NCBI RefSeq assembly: GCF_900112025.1
Contig: NZ_FOKL01000001.1
Location: 484,762-548,761 of the forward strand
Reading direction: 5' to 3'
Source of the DNA: Janthinobacterium sp. 344
Lineage (GTDB): Bacteria > Pseudomonadota > Gammaproteobacteria > Burkholderiales > Burkholderiaceae_D
Length of the DNA stretch: 64,000 nucleotides
The first letter of the stretch is position 1. Every line of letters begins with the position of its first letter. The translations under genes and the position numbers were made by a program. Below are positions 1-8,998 of this stretch, one piece after another. Below the pieces are notes generated by a model that was given only the letters and a program-made list of their open reading frames with translations, made no database searches and had not been told where the DNA came from.

Positions 1-448
1 GCATGCGCGCGCCCGACACTGCCTCGTAGGCGTCGAACAAGTCTTCGCGGTCGCGGAAGCAGTACAGGAACGGGCCCATGGCGCCAACGTCCAGCGCGTG
101 GGTGCCGAGCCACATCAGGTGGTTCAGGATGCGCGTCATCTCGTCGAACATGACGCGGATGTATTGCGCGCGCAGCGGCACTTCCAGGCCCAGCATCTTT
201 TCGATGGCCATCACGTAGGCGTGTTCATTGCACATCATCGACACATAGTCGAGACGATCCATGTACGGCACGGATTGCAGGTAGGTCTTCTGTTCGGCCA
301 GCTTTTCGGTGGCGCGGTGCAGCAGGCCGATATGCGGGTCGGCGCGCTGGATGACTTCGCCATCCATCTCCAGCACCAGGCGCAGCACGCCGTGCGCGGC
401 CGGATGCTGCGGCCCAAAGTTCAGGGTGTAGTTCTTAATCTCAGCCAT
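1..448 (-). CDS. nuoD: NADH-quinone oxidoreductase subunit D (N-terminal part, cut by window edge)
   Basis: This is the first ~149 residues of the 49-kDa subunit of respiratory complex I, which with NuoB lines the quinone site in the peripheral arm. The reverse-strand translation opens [20 protein letters not shown], the signature start of NuoD, and continues through the conserved [15 protein letters not shown] and NEHAY stretches. The remainder lies left of the window. The start ATG shares one base with the nuoC stop (TAATG), so the two are probably translationally coupled. NuoC and NuoD are separate proteins here, not fused as in E. coli. Identification is secure; only the length is unknown. 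Confidence 0.97.
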   Translation of the reverse strand, partial: MAEIKNYTLNFGPQHPAAHGVLRLVLEMDGEVIQRADPHIGLLHRATEKLAEQKTYLQSVPYMDRLDYVSMMCNEHAYVMAIEKMLGLEVPLRAQYIRVMFDEMTRILNHLMWLGTHALDVGAMGPFLYCFRDREDLFDAYEAVSGARM

Positions 449-1041
449 TATTTCATCCCGTAATGTTCTTCGCGGATCACGCGCGGCACGTTTTCCCGCG
501 GCTCGATCGTCACGGGCTGGTAAATCACGCGCTTTTGTTCCGGATCGTAACGCATCTCGACATAGCCGGAGACGGGGAAATCCTTGCGGAACGGATGGCC
601 GATGAAACCGTAGTCGGTCAGCAGGCGGCGCAAGTCGTTGTGGCCTTCGAAGAGGATGCCCAGCAGGTCGAACGCTTCGCGCTCGTACCAGTTGACGGCG
701 CGCCAGATGCCGACCACGGAGGGCAGCAGCGGCATGTCGTCATCGGGCGCGAACACGCGCACGCGCACGCGCCAGTTGTGCTTGACCGACAGCAAGTGCG
801 AAACGGCCGCGAAACGCAGGCCGTCCCAGCTGCCGTCGCCATAGGTCGAGTAATCGACGCCGCACAGATCGATCAATTGCTCGAAGTGCAGGGTCGGATC
901 GTCGCGCAGGGTCTGCATCACGCCCAGGTAGTCTTGCGCCTTGACCAGCAAGGTGACTTCGCCCAGGGTAACCGTCGTGCTAACGCGCTCGCCCAGGGCG
1001 GTGCCGAGGGCGTTTTGCAATACTTCTAAATGTGTTGTCAT
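448..1041 (-). CDS. nuoC: NADH-quinone oxidoreductase subunit C
   Basis: A 197-residue 30-kDa subunit of complex I, part of the hydrophilic Q-module next to NuoB and NuoD. The family signature is clear: a [16 protein letters not shown] segment followed by [21 protein letters not shown]-type sequence near residues 115-155. The length matches stand-alone NuoC of betaproteobacteria. It sits third in a nuoA-B-C-D run, 17 nt after nuoB, and its stop overlaps the nuoD start by one base. Nothing unusual is seen. Confidence 0.97.
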   Translation of the reverse strand: MTTHLEVLQNALGTALGERVSTTVTLGEVTLLVKAQDYLGVMQTLRDDPTLHFEQLIDLCGVDYSTYGDGSWDGLRFAAVSHLLSVKHNWRVRVRVFAPDDDMPLLPSVVGIWRAVNWYEREAFDLLGILFEGHNDLRRLLTDYGFIGHPFRKDFPVSGYVEMRYDPEQKRVIYQPVTIEPRENVPRVIREEHYGMK

Positions 1042-1058
1042 AATCTGAAGCGGCCCGG

Positions 1059-1535
1059 TTAGCGTGCGATCGTGCTGGTACGCTTGATCTTGTTCTGCAA
1101 CTGCATGATGCCGTACAGCAGGGCTTCAGCGGTCGGAGGACAGCCAGGCACATACACGTCGACGGGCACGATGCGGTCGCAGCCGCGCACCACGGAGTAG
1201 GAATAATGGTAGTACCCGCCGCCATTGGCGCAGGAACCCATCGAGATGACCCAGCGTGGCTCTGCCATCTGGTCGTAGACCTTGCGCAGGGCCGGCGCCA
1301 TCTTGTTGCACAGGGTACCGGCAACGATCATGACGTCGGACTGACGCGGCGACGGACGGAACACGACGCCGAAACGGTCCATATCGTAGCGGGCTGCGCC
1401 CACGTGCATCATTTCGACCGCACAGCAGGCCAGACCGAACGTCATCGGGAACATAGACCCGGTGCGCGCCCAGTTGATCAGCTTGTCGGCCGAGGTGGTG
1501 ATGAAACCTTCGCTTAATACGCCTTCAATAGCCAT
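1059..1535 (-). CDS. nuoB: NADH-quinone oxidoreductase subunit B
   Basis: A 158-residue complex I subunit that carries the terminal [4Fe-4S] cluster N2, the direct electron donor to quinone. The four expected ligands are present: the adjacent pair Cys37-Cys38 in [10 protein letters not shown], Cys102 in [10 protein letters not shown] and Cys132 in VPGCPPT. It starts 3 nt after the nuoA stop, so it is in the same transcript. Its cluster would be delivered by the isc system encoded 30 kb away. Full length with no anomalies. Confidence 0.98.
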   Translation of the reverse strand: MAIEGVLSEGFITTSADKLINWARTGSMFPMTFGLACCAVEMMHVGAARYDMDRFGVVFRPSPRQSDVMIVAGTLCNKMAPALRKVYDQMAEPRWVISMGSCANGGGYYHYSYSVVRGCDRIVPVDVYVPGCPPTAEALLYGIMQLQNKIKRTSTIAR

Positions 1536-1538
1536 GGC

Positions 1539-1898
1539 TTATTCCCAGTCAAGGGCACCTTTCTTCCAAATGTACCAAAATCCGACCACGAATTCAGCGA
1601 TGAACACCATCATCGTGACGAAACCGGCCCAACCCAGGTCGCGCATTGCAACGCCCCACGGGAAAAAGAATGCCGTTTCCAGATCGAACAAAATAAACAG
1701 GATTGCGACCAGATAGTAGCGCACATCAAATTTCATGCGCGCGTCTTCGAATGCTTCAAAGCCACATTCGTACGGGGAGAGTTTTGCTGCGTCAGGCTTG
1801 TTAGGACCTAACAGGCGCCCCAGGAGCTGGGGAGCGATACCGACACCGAGGCCGATAAGAATGAACAGCAGGACGGGGAAGTAATTTTCGAGGTTCAC
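1539..1898 (-). CDS. nuoA: NADH-quinone oxidoreductase subunit A
   Basis: A 119-residue membrane subunit of complex I with three predicted transmembrane helices: N-terminal [15 protein letters not shown], central [20 protein letters not shown], and C-terminal [17 protein letters not shown]. The loop SPYECGFE with its redox-sensitive Cys is conserved. The reading frame stays open upstream, but homology begins at VNLENYFPV, so I place the start at a GTG at 1898. No good ribosome-binding site is visible in front of it. This is the first gene of the nuo operon; a strong terminator (2015-2066) isolates it from the upstream tRNA gene, so the nuo promoter should lie between 1899 and 2014. Confidence 0.93.
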   Translation of the reverse strand: MNLENYFPVLLFILIGLGVGIAPQLLGRLLGPNKPDAAKLSPYECGFEAFEDARMKFDVRYYLVAILFILFDLETAFFFPWGVAMRDLGWAGFVTMMVFIAEFVVGFWYIWKKGALDWE

Positions 1899-2014
1899 GA
1901 TTGATAAGCTTATATTGAACGATCGGTTAAATGAGGACACTGCGATCATTTGCAGCGTATCTAACGCACGACCCCAATCAAAGCTAAGACCAGGATCGAA
2001 CGACACATCCTCGT

Positions 2015-2066
2015 AAAAAAAGCCAGCAACTTTGTACGAGCCATGGCTCGTGCGCCGTTGCTGGCT
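2015..2066 (-). terminator. Rho-independent terminator after tRNA-Leu
   Basis: Read on the minus strand, arms AGCCAGCAAC (2021-2030) and GTTGCTGGCT (2057-2066) pair perfectly. A second palindrome, CGAGCCATGGCTCG, lies inside the loop, and seven T follow on the transcript (2015-2021). It lies just after the 3' end of tRNA-Leu and before nuoA, so it should end the tRNA transcript. Confidence 0.9.
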
Positions 2067-2075
2067 TCTGATTTC

Positions 2076-2160
2076 TGGTGCCGACGACGAGACTCGAACT
2101 CGTACAGCTTTCGCCACTACCCCCTCAAGATAGCGTGTCTACCAATTTCACCACGTCGGC
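2076..2160 (-). tRNA. tRNA-Leu (anticodon GAG)
   Basis: The 85-nt minus-strand sequence begins GCCGACG and ends CGTCGGC-ACCA, giving a perfect 7-bp acceptor stem with an encoded CCA. The anticodon arm is CTATC-TTGAGGG-GGTAG, a 7-nt loop with anticodon GAG, preceded by the class II D-arm AATTGGTAGACACGC. A short variable arm (TGGCGAAAGCTGTA) and the T-loop GTTCGAGTC are visible. It closely resembles E. coli tRNA-Leu(GAG). It is transcribed towards nuoA but ends at its own terminator. Confidence 0.96.
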
Positions 2161-2172
2161 GGTAAGGCCCGT

Positions 2173-2201
2173 ATTCTACTCTGCTTTGCCGCTAAAGTTA
2201 A
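2173..2201 (-). promoter_or_regulatory. Candidate sigma-70 promoter of tRNA-Leu
   Basis: On the minus strand TTAACT (2196-2201) and TAGAAT (2173-2178) are 17 nt apart. The -10 box ends 12 nt before the tRNA 5' end. A GC-rich discriminator (CGGGCC) follows, as in growth-rate-controlled stable-RNA promoters, and A/T-rich sequence lies upstream. The -35 box is a weak match. Confidence 0.6.
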
Positions 2202-2362
2202 TGCACAAATGCATCAAAACACAGATAAAAACGATAAATTTTTACAGCTTACAGCGCGCCATGATTTTTTCCTGCCGCGCTGCCAAAACATTGAGCAATA
2301 ATCTGCCCGTAATGAGAATTACTCTCGATGAGGTATCGAGTCACTACCCGGTAAAGACCAAA

Positions 2363-2764
2363 TTACTTCGGAATCGCGCCGGCCGGGGTGCTGGCAACCG
2401 GTGCCGCCGCTGCCGGAGCGCTGGCGGCCGGAGCCGCAGGCACCGTCGTCGGGATCGCGCCCGCGCCAGTGACCGGCACCCGCTTGACGACCTTGTCCAT
2501 CACGCCGCCGCCAACCGTCGTGGCGCGCTGGTTGGCCATCAGCGACAGGGCCAGGGTGGCGCCGAAGAAGATCGCGGCGGCGACGCCCGTCGACTTCGAC
2601 ATGAAGTTCGACGAACCCGTCGCACCAAACAGGCTGCCCGAGGCGCCCGAACCGAAGGCGGCACCCATGTCGGCGCCCTTGCCGTGCTGCAGCAACACCA
2701 GCGCGATAATCGACAATGCCGAAATAACCTGTACCACCACTACCAGATTGAACATCATGTTCAT
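2363..2764 (-). CDS. secG: Preprotein translocase subunit SecG
   Basis: A 133-residue inner-membrane protein of the SecYEG channel, where SecG assists SecA-driven export. It has two hydrophobic helices: FNLVVVVQVISALSIIALVLLQ near residues 5-26, and AAAIFFGATLALSLMA near 60-77. The typical polar loop GKGADMGAAFGSGASGSLFG lies between them. The C-terminal ~45 residues form an Ala/Pro-rich tail, common in betaproteobacterial SecG. It starts 28 nt after the tpiA stop and is probably co-transcribed with it. Confidence 0.95.
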   Translation of the reverse strand: MNMMFNLVVVVQVISALSIIALVLLQHGKGADMGAAFGSGASGSLFGATGSSNFMSKSTGVAAAIFFGATLALSLMANQRATTVGGGVMDKVVKRVPVTGAGAIPTTVPAAPAASAPAAAAPVASTPAGAIPK

Positions 2765-2792
2765 TGCAATTCCATTCTTAGTTTAAATTAAT

Positions 2793-3542
2793 TCAATCAG
2801 CGGCGTGAATAATTGCCAGGAAATCCGCCGCCTTCAATGCTGCTCCACCGATCAGACCGCCATCGATATCCGGCATCGCCATCAATTCTTTTGCGTTCTC
2901 TGGCTTCATGCTGCCGCCGTACAGGATTTGCACGCCGGCCGCCGCTACCGCATTCTTTGCCGCCAGCTGGGCGCGCAATACCTGATGCACGTCCTGCGCC
3001 ATCTGCGGCGTGGCCGTCTTGCCCGTGCCGATGGCCCAGACCGGCTCGTAGGCCAGCACCAGTTTCGCCACGTCGGCGGCGGAAATCGCCGCCAGCACGG
3101 CACCCAGCTGCTGCGCCACCACTGCGTCGGTCTGGCCCGCCTCGCGCTGCGCCAGCGTTTCACCGATGCAGACGATCGGCGTGATGCCGGCCGCCAGCGC
3201 CGCCACCGTCTTGGCCGCCACGTGCGCATCGTTCTCGCCATGGTAGGCGCGGCGCTCGGAATGCCCGATCACCACATAGCTGCAGCCGAAATCCTGCAGC
3301 ATGGCGGTCGAGATTTCTCCCGTGTACGCGCCGCCAGCATGGGCGGACACGTCTTGCGCGCCCCATGCAAGGGCCGTGCCTGCCAATTGCGCCTGGCACT
3401 GCGCCAGATACGGCGCGGGCACACAGACGGCGCTGGCGGCGCCAGAGGCAGCCAGGCCAGCAACTATTTCAGACAATAACACCGCGTTCGAGGTGCGACT
3501 GCCGTTCATTTTCCAATTTCCGACGACGAGTTTGCGACGCAT
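2793..3542 (-). CDS. tpiA: Triose-phosphate isomerase
   Basis: A 249-residue cytosolic glycolytic enzyme interconverting dihydroxyacetone phosphate and glyceraldehyde 3-phosphate. Catalytic residues are all in place: Asn9 and Lys11 in GNWKMNG, His94 in VIGHSERR, and Glu166 in the loop-6 motif [12 protein letters not shown]. The phosphate-binding GGSMKPEN and [10 protein letters not shown] segments follow. The length is standard. It is followed closely by secG, the usual arrangement in Burkholderiales. Nothing odd seen. Confidence 0.98.
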   Translation of the reverse strand: MRRKLVVGNWKMNGSRTSNAVLLSEIVAGLAASGAASAVCVPAPYLAQCQAQLAGTALAWGAQDVSAHAGGAYTGEISTAMLQDFGCSYVVIGHSERRAYHGENDAHVAAKTVAALAAGITPIVCIGETLAQREAGQTDAVVAQQLGAVLAAISAADVAKLVLAYEPVWAIGTGKTATPQMAQDVHQVLRAQLAAKNAVAAAGVQILYGGSMKPENAKELMAMPDIDGGLIGGAALKAADFLAIIHAAD

Positions 3543-3614
3543 AGTAGCCTAAATTCTAATAACCCGTCATTCTAACTCCAGCACCGATGCCGGTCAAACA
3601 GGCAGTGCCCCGTT

Positions 3615-4595
3615 TCAGGCAACTTGCAACATGATCTTGCCCACGTGCGTGCTCGCCTCCATCAGCGCATGCGCCTCGTTGGCTTTGTCCAGAGGGAAGG
3701 TTTTGTAGATGACGGGCTTGATCTTGCCCGCCTCGATCAGCGGCCAGACGGTGCTGCGCAAATGGTTCGCGATGGCGGCCTTGAAGGCGACCGAGCGGGG
3801 ACGCAGGGTGGAACCTGTCACCGTCAGGCGGCGGCGCAGCAAGGTGCCCAGGTCCAGTTCCGCCCTGGTGCCGCCCTGCACCGCGATCAGGCCGATGCGG
3901 CCATCGTCGGCCAGGCAGGCAATCTCGCGCGGCAGGTAGTCGCCGCCCACCATGTCGAGGATGACATCGACGCCTTTGCCATCAGTCAACTGCTTGACGA
4001 CGGCAACAAAATCTTCCGTGCGGTAATTGATGCCCCGTTCGGCGCCCAGCGCCTCGCAGGCACGCGCCTTCTCGTCGCTGCCCGCCGTGGCGAACACGCG
4101 GTGGCCCAGAGCGGCCGCCAGCTGGATGGCCGTCACGCCGATGCCGGAGGTGCCGCCCTGCACCAGCAGGGTTTCGCCGTCGGCCAGCGCGCAGCGGTCG
4201 AAGACATTGCTCCAGACGGTAAAGAAGTTTTCCGGCAAGGACGCGCCTTCCAGCGCCGTCAAGCCCTTCGGCAAGGGCAGGCACTGGCCGGCGGGCGCGG
4301 CGCAGTATTCGGCATAGCCGCCGCCCTGCACCAGCGCGCAGACCAGGTCGCCCTTGCTGAATGCGGCATCGGTAAAATCGCCATCGACGATTTCGCCCGC
4401 CACTTCCAGGCCCGGCAAGTCCGACGCGCCGGCCGGCGGCGCGTATTTGCCCAGGCGCTGCAGCACGTCGGGACGGTTGATGCCGGCCGCGTGCACCTTG
4501 ATCAGCAGTTCACCCGCCTTGAAGGCGGGAACGGGACGTTCGGCAATCTGCAAAACGTCGGCGGGACCTGGCTGGCTGATGGCAACTGCGCGCAT
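3615..4595 (-). CDS. NAD(P)H-quinone oxidoreductase, zinc-free MDR family
   Basis: A 326-residue medium-chain dehydrogenase/reductase of the PIG3/QorA-like group, expected to reduce quinones or related carbonyl substrates with NADPH in the cytosol. The N-terminal GroES-like half contains HAAGINRPDVLQRLGKY and the PGLEVAGEIV motif. The Rossmann half begins with VQGGTSGIGVTAIQLA (glycine motif at about 147-154). Catalytic-zinc cysteine clusters are absent, as expected for this branch. It is upstream of tpiA on the same strand, 72 nt away; a shared transcript is possible. The exact substrate cannot be read from the sequence. Confidence 0.88.
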   Translation of the reverse strand: MRAVAISQPGPADVLQIAERPVPAFKAGELLIKVHAAGINRPDVLQRLGKYAPPAGASDLPGLEVAGEIVDGDFTDAAFSKGDLVCALVQGGGYAEYCAAPAGQCLPLPKGLTALEGASLPENFFTVWSNVFDRCALADGETLLVQGGTSGIGVTAIQLAAALGHRVFATAGSDEKARACEALGAERGINYRTEDFVAVVKQLTDGKGVDVILDMVGGDYLPREIACLADDGRIGLIAVQGGTRAELDLGTLLRRRLTVTGSTLRPRSVAFKAAIANHLRSTVWPLIEAGKIKPVIYKTFPLDKANEAHALMEASTHVGKIMLQVA

Positions 4596-4664
4596 GGGGG
4601 GACTCTTTCAAGGGAAAACGGCGATTGTACGCCAAGCCGCCCGCCCTTGCAGATCACCACCCTG

Positions 4665-5273
4665 TCAGCCGCCGCCCGTTTTCGATTGCCGCGGCAAGGG
4701 CGTGCCCGGCTTCCACTTGGCCGACAAGGCCTGCCCCTCCTCGACTTGCTCATGCGTCATCTTGCGCACCACGGCGGCGCGCTGGTCAGCCGCGTTGGCA
4801 TTGCCATTCGCCGCCGCCAGGTTCCACAGCATGTAGGCAATCACATCATCCTGCGGCACGCCGCCCATGTGGTAGCGGTACATCAGGCCCAGCACCTGCT
4901 GCGCCTCGGCATGGTTTTGCTCGGCGGCCTTGCGGAACCAGGCCACGGCCTGCTTGTGGTCCTGCAGCACGGCGTTGCCCGTGTAATACATGGCGCCCAC
5001 CACGTACTGGGCATCGGCCTTGCCCTGGTCGGCCGCCTTGCGGTGCCAGAACATGGCTTGCTTGTAATCCTGCGGCAAGCCCCGGCCCATGTAATACATC
5101 AAGCCCAGCAAATGCTGGGCATCGGCATTGCCGGCCTTGGCCAGGGGCAGGATTTCCTTGTAGGCCAGGGCATAATTCTTGTTGTTGTAGGCGCTGGCGC
5201 CTTCGACGAAGCCCGCCCGCGCGGGCAGCTGTATCGCCAGCAGCATGAGTAATGTAATGATCAGTTTTTTCAT
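4665..5273 (-). CDS. Secreted Sel1-repeat (TPR-like) protein
   Basis: A 202-residue protein with a clear signal peptide (MKKLIITLLMLLAIQLPARA) followed by three Sel1-like repeats of about 36 residues. Examples are AKAGNADAQHLLGLMYYMGRGLPQDYKQA and AADQGKADAQYVVGAMYYTGNAVLQDHKQA. Sel1 repeats form helical solenoids that bind partner proteins; no catalytic residue is expected. The frame stays open upstream, but the signal peptide fixes the start at 5273. It is most likely periplasmic. Function is unknown, and the neighbours do not point to a pathway. Confidence 0.85.
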   Translation of the reverse strand: MKKLIITLLMLLAIQLPARAGFVEGASAYNNKNYALAYKEILPLAKAGNADAQHLLGLMYYMGRGLPQDYKQAMFWHRKAADQGKADAQYVVGAMYYTGNAVLQDHKQAVAWFRKAAEQNHAEAQQVLGLMYRYHMGGVPQDDVIAYMLWNLAAANGNANAADQRAAVVRKMTHEQVEEGQALSAKWKPGTPLPRQSKTGGG

Positions 5274-5341
5274 CGGATTGGGATGTGGTCTGACTGCTTT
5301 TTCTTTTCTTATCCTGCCCAAGGCAGGAGCCCCTTATGTCC

Positions 5342-6103
5342 TTACTTCCAGCTCACCTTGCCCAGGCCCTCGACGCTGACATCGCGGTTGGCCGGCTTGC
5401 CGTACACCACCACCGAACCGAGTCCACTCAGGTTCAGCTTGGCATTCGTGCGGGCACTCACCGTGGCATTGCCCAGGCCGCTCAATTCAAGATTGACGGC
5501 ATCGGCTTCGAATTGCTGCGCATTCAGGCTGCCCAGGCCACCCAGGCTGGCTTTCAGCATGCGCCCGCGCCCGCCGAGCACGACGGAGCCGGCGCCCTGC
5601 AGGTCGAGCTCCGCCTTTTCATTGTTGCCGACCCAGATATGCATGCTGCCCACGCCGCCCAGGCTGGCATTGAGCTTGCGGTAGTCGCCCACCACCTTGA
5701 TGCTGCCCGCCCCTTCCAGCGAGAGGGTCAGCTCCTCGCCCGTGAACCCCGTGACGTCCGTGCTGCCGAAGCCCTCCGAACTCACTTCGCGCAGGTTCGG
5801 CAAGACCAGGTCGGCCCGGATCGACGACGGATTGATCTTGAAGCCGCGCACTTCCGTTTCGATATGCAGGGTGTCGCCGCTTTGCGCCGTGCTGACATCG
5901 GCGATATAGCGCTTGTCGGCCGTGATGCTCAGCGAGGGCACATTGCCCTGGCGAATGCGCACTTCCATCACGCCATCGAGCTTGACCCGCACCACGCGGG
6001 CGTCGATGGTGCGCATTTCCAGCAAGCGGGTCTCGGCGGCCGCAGCGCGCACCAGGCCCAGTGTCGCCAGGAACAGCAGCGCCAGTTGCAGTGTCTTTTT
6101 CAT
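5342..6103 (-). CDS. Exported DUF2807 (head GIN-type) beta-helix protein
   Basis: A 253-residue protein with signal peptide MKKTLQLALLFLATLGLVRAAAA. The body is the DUF2807 fold, recognisable from repeated short strands with glycine turns (LSLEGAGSIKV, ASLGGVGSMHI, LDLQGAGSVVL, ASLGGLGSLNA, LELSGLGNATV, LNLSGLGSVVV) spaced about 20 residues apart, giving a solenoid. An upstream ATG nine bases earlier sits directly against GAGG, so the ATG at 6103, nine bases from that ribosome-binding site, is preferred. The family is sometimes called a putative autotransporter adhesin, but there is no autotransporter barrel here. Role unknown; envelope location inferred. Confidence 0.82.
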   Translation of the reverse strand: MKKTLQLALLFLATLGLVRAAAAETRLLEMRTIDARVVRVKLDGVMEVRIRQGNVPSLSITADKRYIADVSTAQSGDTLHIETEVRGFKINPSSIRADLVLPNLREVSSEGFGSTDVTGFTGEELTLSLEGAGSIKVVGDYRKLNASLGGVGSMHIWVGNNEKAELDLQGAGSVVLGGRGRMLKASLGGLGSLNAQQFEADAVNLELSGLGNATVSARTNAKLNLSGLGSVVVYGKPANRDVSVEGLGKVSWK

Positions 6104-6228
6104 GTATTGCATCCTCGGTATCTTGTTTTTATCTGCCAGGGCAACCGTCCGGGGGACGCCTGCACTGCATCACGCCTTGCCACTCTAGCAGCGTGGAAAA
6201 TGACTGACAATGGCTTTGACAGGCGCGC

Positions 6229-6444
6229 TTATGCGAAACGGGCTTTTTCGGCGGCGCTCAGGCGCTTGGCCTTGACTTGCACCACGTGCATGGACATGGC
6301 GGCCTTGCCGGCTGGCGCGGCCAGGGTGGCCGTGGAGCTGGCCACCTGCAGGGCTGGCGCGGCAGGGGCGATGGCGTAGCAGCTGGCGCCCAGCAGGATG
6401 GCGGCGGCAACGGCAATGACTTCCATGTTTTTAGCGACGTTCAT
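6229..6444 (-). CDS. Small exported or membrane protein, 71 residues, unidentified
   Basis: I do not recognise this protein. It begins MNVAKNMEVIAVAAAILLGASCYA, a hydrophobic segment that could be a signal peptide or single membrane anchor. An Ala-rich stretch follows, then a basic C-terminus (VVQVKAKRLSAAEKARFA). The start is well supported by GAGGAG six bases upstream. It lies between the DUF2807 gene and a chemoreceptor, all on the same strand, with separate spacing of 125-154 nt. The good ribosome-binding site and sensible composition support a real gene. Confidence 0.6.
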   Translation of the reverse strand: MNVAKNMEVIAVAAAILLGASCYAIAPAAPALQVASSTATLAAPAGKAAMSMHVVQVKAKRLSAAEKARFA

Positions 6445-6598
6445 GTTGTTCTCCTCGGGTATCTGGCAGTGGGCTTGCGGTATGGTGTGACTATAGCCAT
6501 ACCGCCCCCGGCCGGCACGCCGATTGCGACGAACTGCGCTTTTGGCAGGCTGGCCTGACAAAAACGCGGATGAACGTGCGGATCGCTACGCTTGCCGC

Positions 6599-8557
6599 TT
6601 AAAACTCTTCCCACTCGTCGGCGCCGGACCTGGCCGCCTTGGCCGGCTTGGTCAGCTTGGTCGGCTTGGCTGGCGACAGCGCGCGGGCCGGCGCGCGCGG
6701 CGCGGGAGCGGCCGGCTTCGCCTTGAGGCGCGCGACGGGCGCCGATGCCGCACCCGCATCGCCCAGACGGAACATGCCGACGGCCTGCGCCAGGTCCACG
6801 GCCTGCTCCTGCAGGCTTTCCGCGGCGGCGGCCGCCTGCTCGACGAGGGCCGCGTTTTGCTGCGTCATGGTATCCATGTGCGTGACGGCCGTATTGATCT
6901 CGCCGATGCCGGCGCTCTGTTCGCGGCTGGCCACCGTGATCTCGCTCATGATGGCGGTCAGTTGCTGCACCGATGCCACCACCTGATCCATGGTCTGGCC
7001 CGCTTCGTCGACGAGGCGTCCGCCCGCATCGACCTTGTCGACCGAATCGCCGATCAATTCCTTGATTTCCTTGGCCGCACCGGCCGAGCGCTGCGCCAGG
7101 TTGCGCACTTCGGACGCCACCACGGCAAAGCCCCTGCCCTGCTCGCCCGCGCGCGCCGCCTCGACGGCCGCGTTCAAGGCCAGGATATTCGTCTGGAAGG
7201 CGATGCCGTCGATCACGCCGATGATGTCGACGATCTTGCGCGAGCTTTCCTGGATGCCCGCCATGGTGCCCACCACCTGCTGCACCACGCGGCCGCCCTT
7301 GGCCGCCACTTCAGAAGCGGACACGGCCAGCTCGTTGGCCGCATGCGCGTTTTCCGCGTTCTGCTTGACGGTCGAGGTCAGCTCATCCATCGAACTGGCC
7401 GTCTCTTCCAGCGCGCCCGCCTGCGCTTCCGTGCGCGAGGACAGGTCGGCATTGCCGGCGGCGATATCGGCCGATTCGCTGCGCACCAGGGTGCTGATGC
7501 TGCGGATCTGCACCAGCACGGTGGCGATCTTTTCGACGAACAAGTTAAACGCCTTGGCGATCTGCGCCAATTCGTCCGAGCCCTCCGCGTCGAGGCGGCT
7601 GGTCAGGTCACCGTCGCCCGTGGCGATGGCTTCCATCGCATCGCGCACCAGGCCCAGGCGGCGCAAGGCGCGCGCCACCAGCACGCTCAGGACGGTGGCG
7701 GCCAGCACCAGGACCAGCAAGGCCGTCAGGGCCGAGGCGCGCAGCATGGCAGTGAGCGCCTGCGTCGCTTCCGCGCGGTCGAGCACGGTCGCCAGCAGCC
7801 AGTCGCTGCCCGGCACTTTGCTGACATGCAAGATACCGTCGCGCCCGCCGAGGCGGATGCTCGCGCCTTCGCCGCTCTTTTCGATATCGGCCAGGGCTTG
7901 CGCGCTCAGGCCGGCATCGAGTTCCGCCAGCGGTTTCAGGGTCAGCTTGCCATCCGGATGGGCGATGATCTTGCCGCCACCATCGACAAGAAAGCCATAG
8001 CTGGCCGGCGTCGGCTTGATCGAGGCGACGTTTTGCACGACGGCATCCATCATCACGTCCGCCGCCAGCACGCCCGTCACGCTGCCCTTGCCGCCCAGCG
8101 GCTCGGCAAACGTCACCACCAGCTTGCCCGTGCTGGCGCCGATATACGGCGCCGTGATGATGGGGCCGCCCACTTCGGACGCCAGCTTGTACCACGGACG
8201 CGCCGTGGGATCGTAGTCGGCCGCGCGCTTGCGCTCCTGCGAGAAGACGGCGTGCTTGTCGGCAAAGCCGATATACGCCATATCGAACGTGCCTGCCTGC
8301 TCGGCCGCCTTCAGGGCCGGCAGCGGATCGGCCGCCGTGGCGCCCTGCTTCAGCGAGCCCACGACGGCTTGCTTGGAACGCAGCCATTCGGCAATCGCCT
8401 GCGCATGGCTGTGCGACAACTGCAGCATTTGCGTGTCGAGCGCCGCCAGGGTGCTGGAACGCGTGGTAAAGAAGTTGGCGATGGCCACGGCCAGCATGGC
8501 CAGCACGACGATGGAAACGGCGATGGCGATCAGCCGTGCCTTAAGGGAGGACAACAT
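6599..8557 (-). CDS. Methyl-accepting chemotaxis protein with periplasmic dCACHE-type sensor
   Basis: A 652-residue transmembrane chemoreceptor. The order is: TM1 at about residues 10-30; a periplasmic sensor of ~250 residues resembling dCACHE ([37 protein letters not shown]); TM2 around 290-310; a HAMP segment; and the cytoplasmic signalling hairpin with its conserved tip [20 protein letters not shown], which binds CheA and CheW. The C-terminus is a Lys/Ala/Pro linker ending ADEWEEF, which looks like the xWxxF-type tether for CheR/CheB. I chose the start at 8557 because the TM begins just after it; an upstream in-frame start adds 25 non-conserved residues. The ligand cannot be predicted. Confidence 0.93.
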   Translation of the reverse strand: MLSSLKARLIAIAVSIVVLAMLAVAIANFFTTRSSTLAALDTQMLQLSHSHAQAIAEWLRSKQAVVGSLKQGATAADPLPALKAAEQAGTFDMAYIGFADKHAVFSQERKRAADYDPTARPWYKLASEVGGPIITAPYIGASTGKLVVTFAEPLGGKGSVTGVLAADVMMDAVVQNVASIKPTPASYGFLVDGGGKIIAHPDGKLTLKPLAELDAGLSAQALADIEKSGEGASIRLGGRDGILHVSKVPGSDWLLATVLDRAEATQALTAMLRASALTALLVLVLAATVLSVLVARALRRLGLVRDAMEAIATGDGDLTSRLDAEGSDELAQIAKAFNLFVEKIATVLVQIRSISTLVRSESADIAAGNADLSSRTEAQAGALEETASSMDELTSTVKQNAENAHAANELAVSASEVAAKGGRVVQQVVGTMAGIQESSRKIVDIIGVIDGIAFQTNILALNAAVEAARAGEQGRGFAVVASEVRNLAQRSAGAAKEIKELIGDSVDKVDAGGRLVDEAGQTMDQVVASVQQLTAIMSEITVASREQSAGIGEINTAVTHMDTMTQQNAALVEQAAAAAESLQEQAVDLAQAVGMFRLGDAGAASAPVARLKAKPAAPAPRAPARALSPAKPTKLTKPAKAARSGADEWEEF

Positions 8558-8689
8558 GGTGCATCCAATAAAAAAAGAGAAAATCGGGAGGGATGCGCCA
8601 TGGTCGATGAATAAGATTTTGTCGTCAAGCAATACCGACTATCAATTACCCATAAACAACAATTGATACCATGTATCTATGCGCGAGCG

Positions 8690-8989
8690 CTAGGAAGCCT
8701 CGCCGCGCAGCTTGCGCAAGGCCGGCGATGCGCCGCCCGTGGCTTCGATGCGGAAACGCGCAAACGCCTGCTCCAGCTCGGCATACTGGCGCAAGCCGCC
8801 TTCCGTGAAATAGCGCCCGCCCGGAATGTCGCCCCACGGCAGCGGCGCGGCCAGGGCGCCGCTGGCGGCCAGGGCCAGCAGCGGCTCGAGCGCGCTGCGC
8901 AGGTCGGCCACTTCCGCATCGGCGGGCGCCAGGCGCGCCAGCAGTTGCTGCAATTCGGCAGTACAGGCCTGCAAACGCTGCTGGTCCAT
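8690..8989 (-). CDS. Hypothetical protein, 99 residues
   Basis: I do not recognise this protein. It looks cytosolic and alpha-helical (DQQRLQACTAELQQLLARLAPADAEV at the N-terminus) and contains an odd PWGDIPGGRYFTEGGLRQYAELEQAFARFR segment. The ATG at 8989 lies 5 nt after GAGGAG, which itself overlaps the stop codon of the gene upstream; a GTG two codons earlier is the alternative. The tight coupling (9 nt) says it is co-expressed with the exported protein at 8999-9694. No function inferred. Confidence 0.6.
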   Translation of the reverse strand: MDQQRLQACTAELQQLLARLAPADAEVADLRSALEPLLALAASGALAAPLPWGDIPGGRYFTEGGLRQYAELEQAFARFRIEATGGASPALRKLRGEAS

Positions 8990-8998
8990 GCTCACTCC

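Noticed and set aside
1899-2117. N-terminal extension of NuoA (73 extra residues)
   Set aside because: The extension runs through the tRNA terminator and into the tRNA gene. Homology begins at VNLENYFPV, so a GTG start at 1898 is used.
3624-5252. Long open frame (542 codons) on the plus strand
   Set aside because: It lies antisense to the quinone oxidoreductase and Sel1-repeat genes and has the His/Gln/Arg-rich composition of a reverse-frame shadow in GC-rich DNA; no domain is recognisable.
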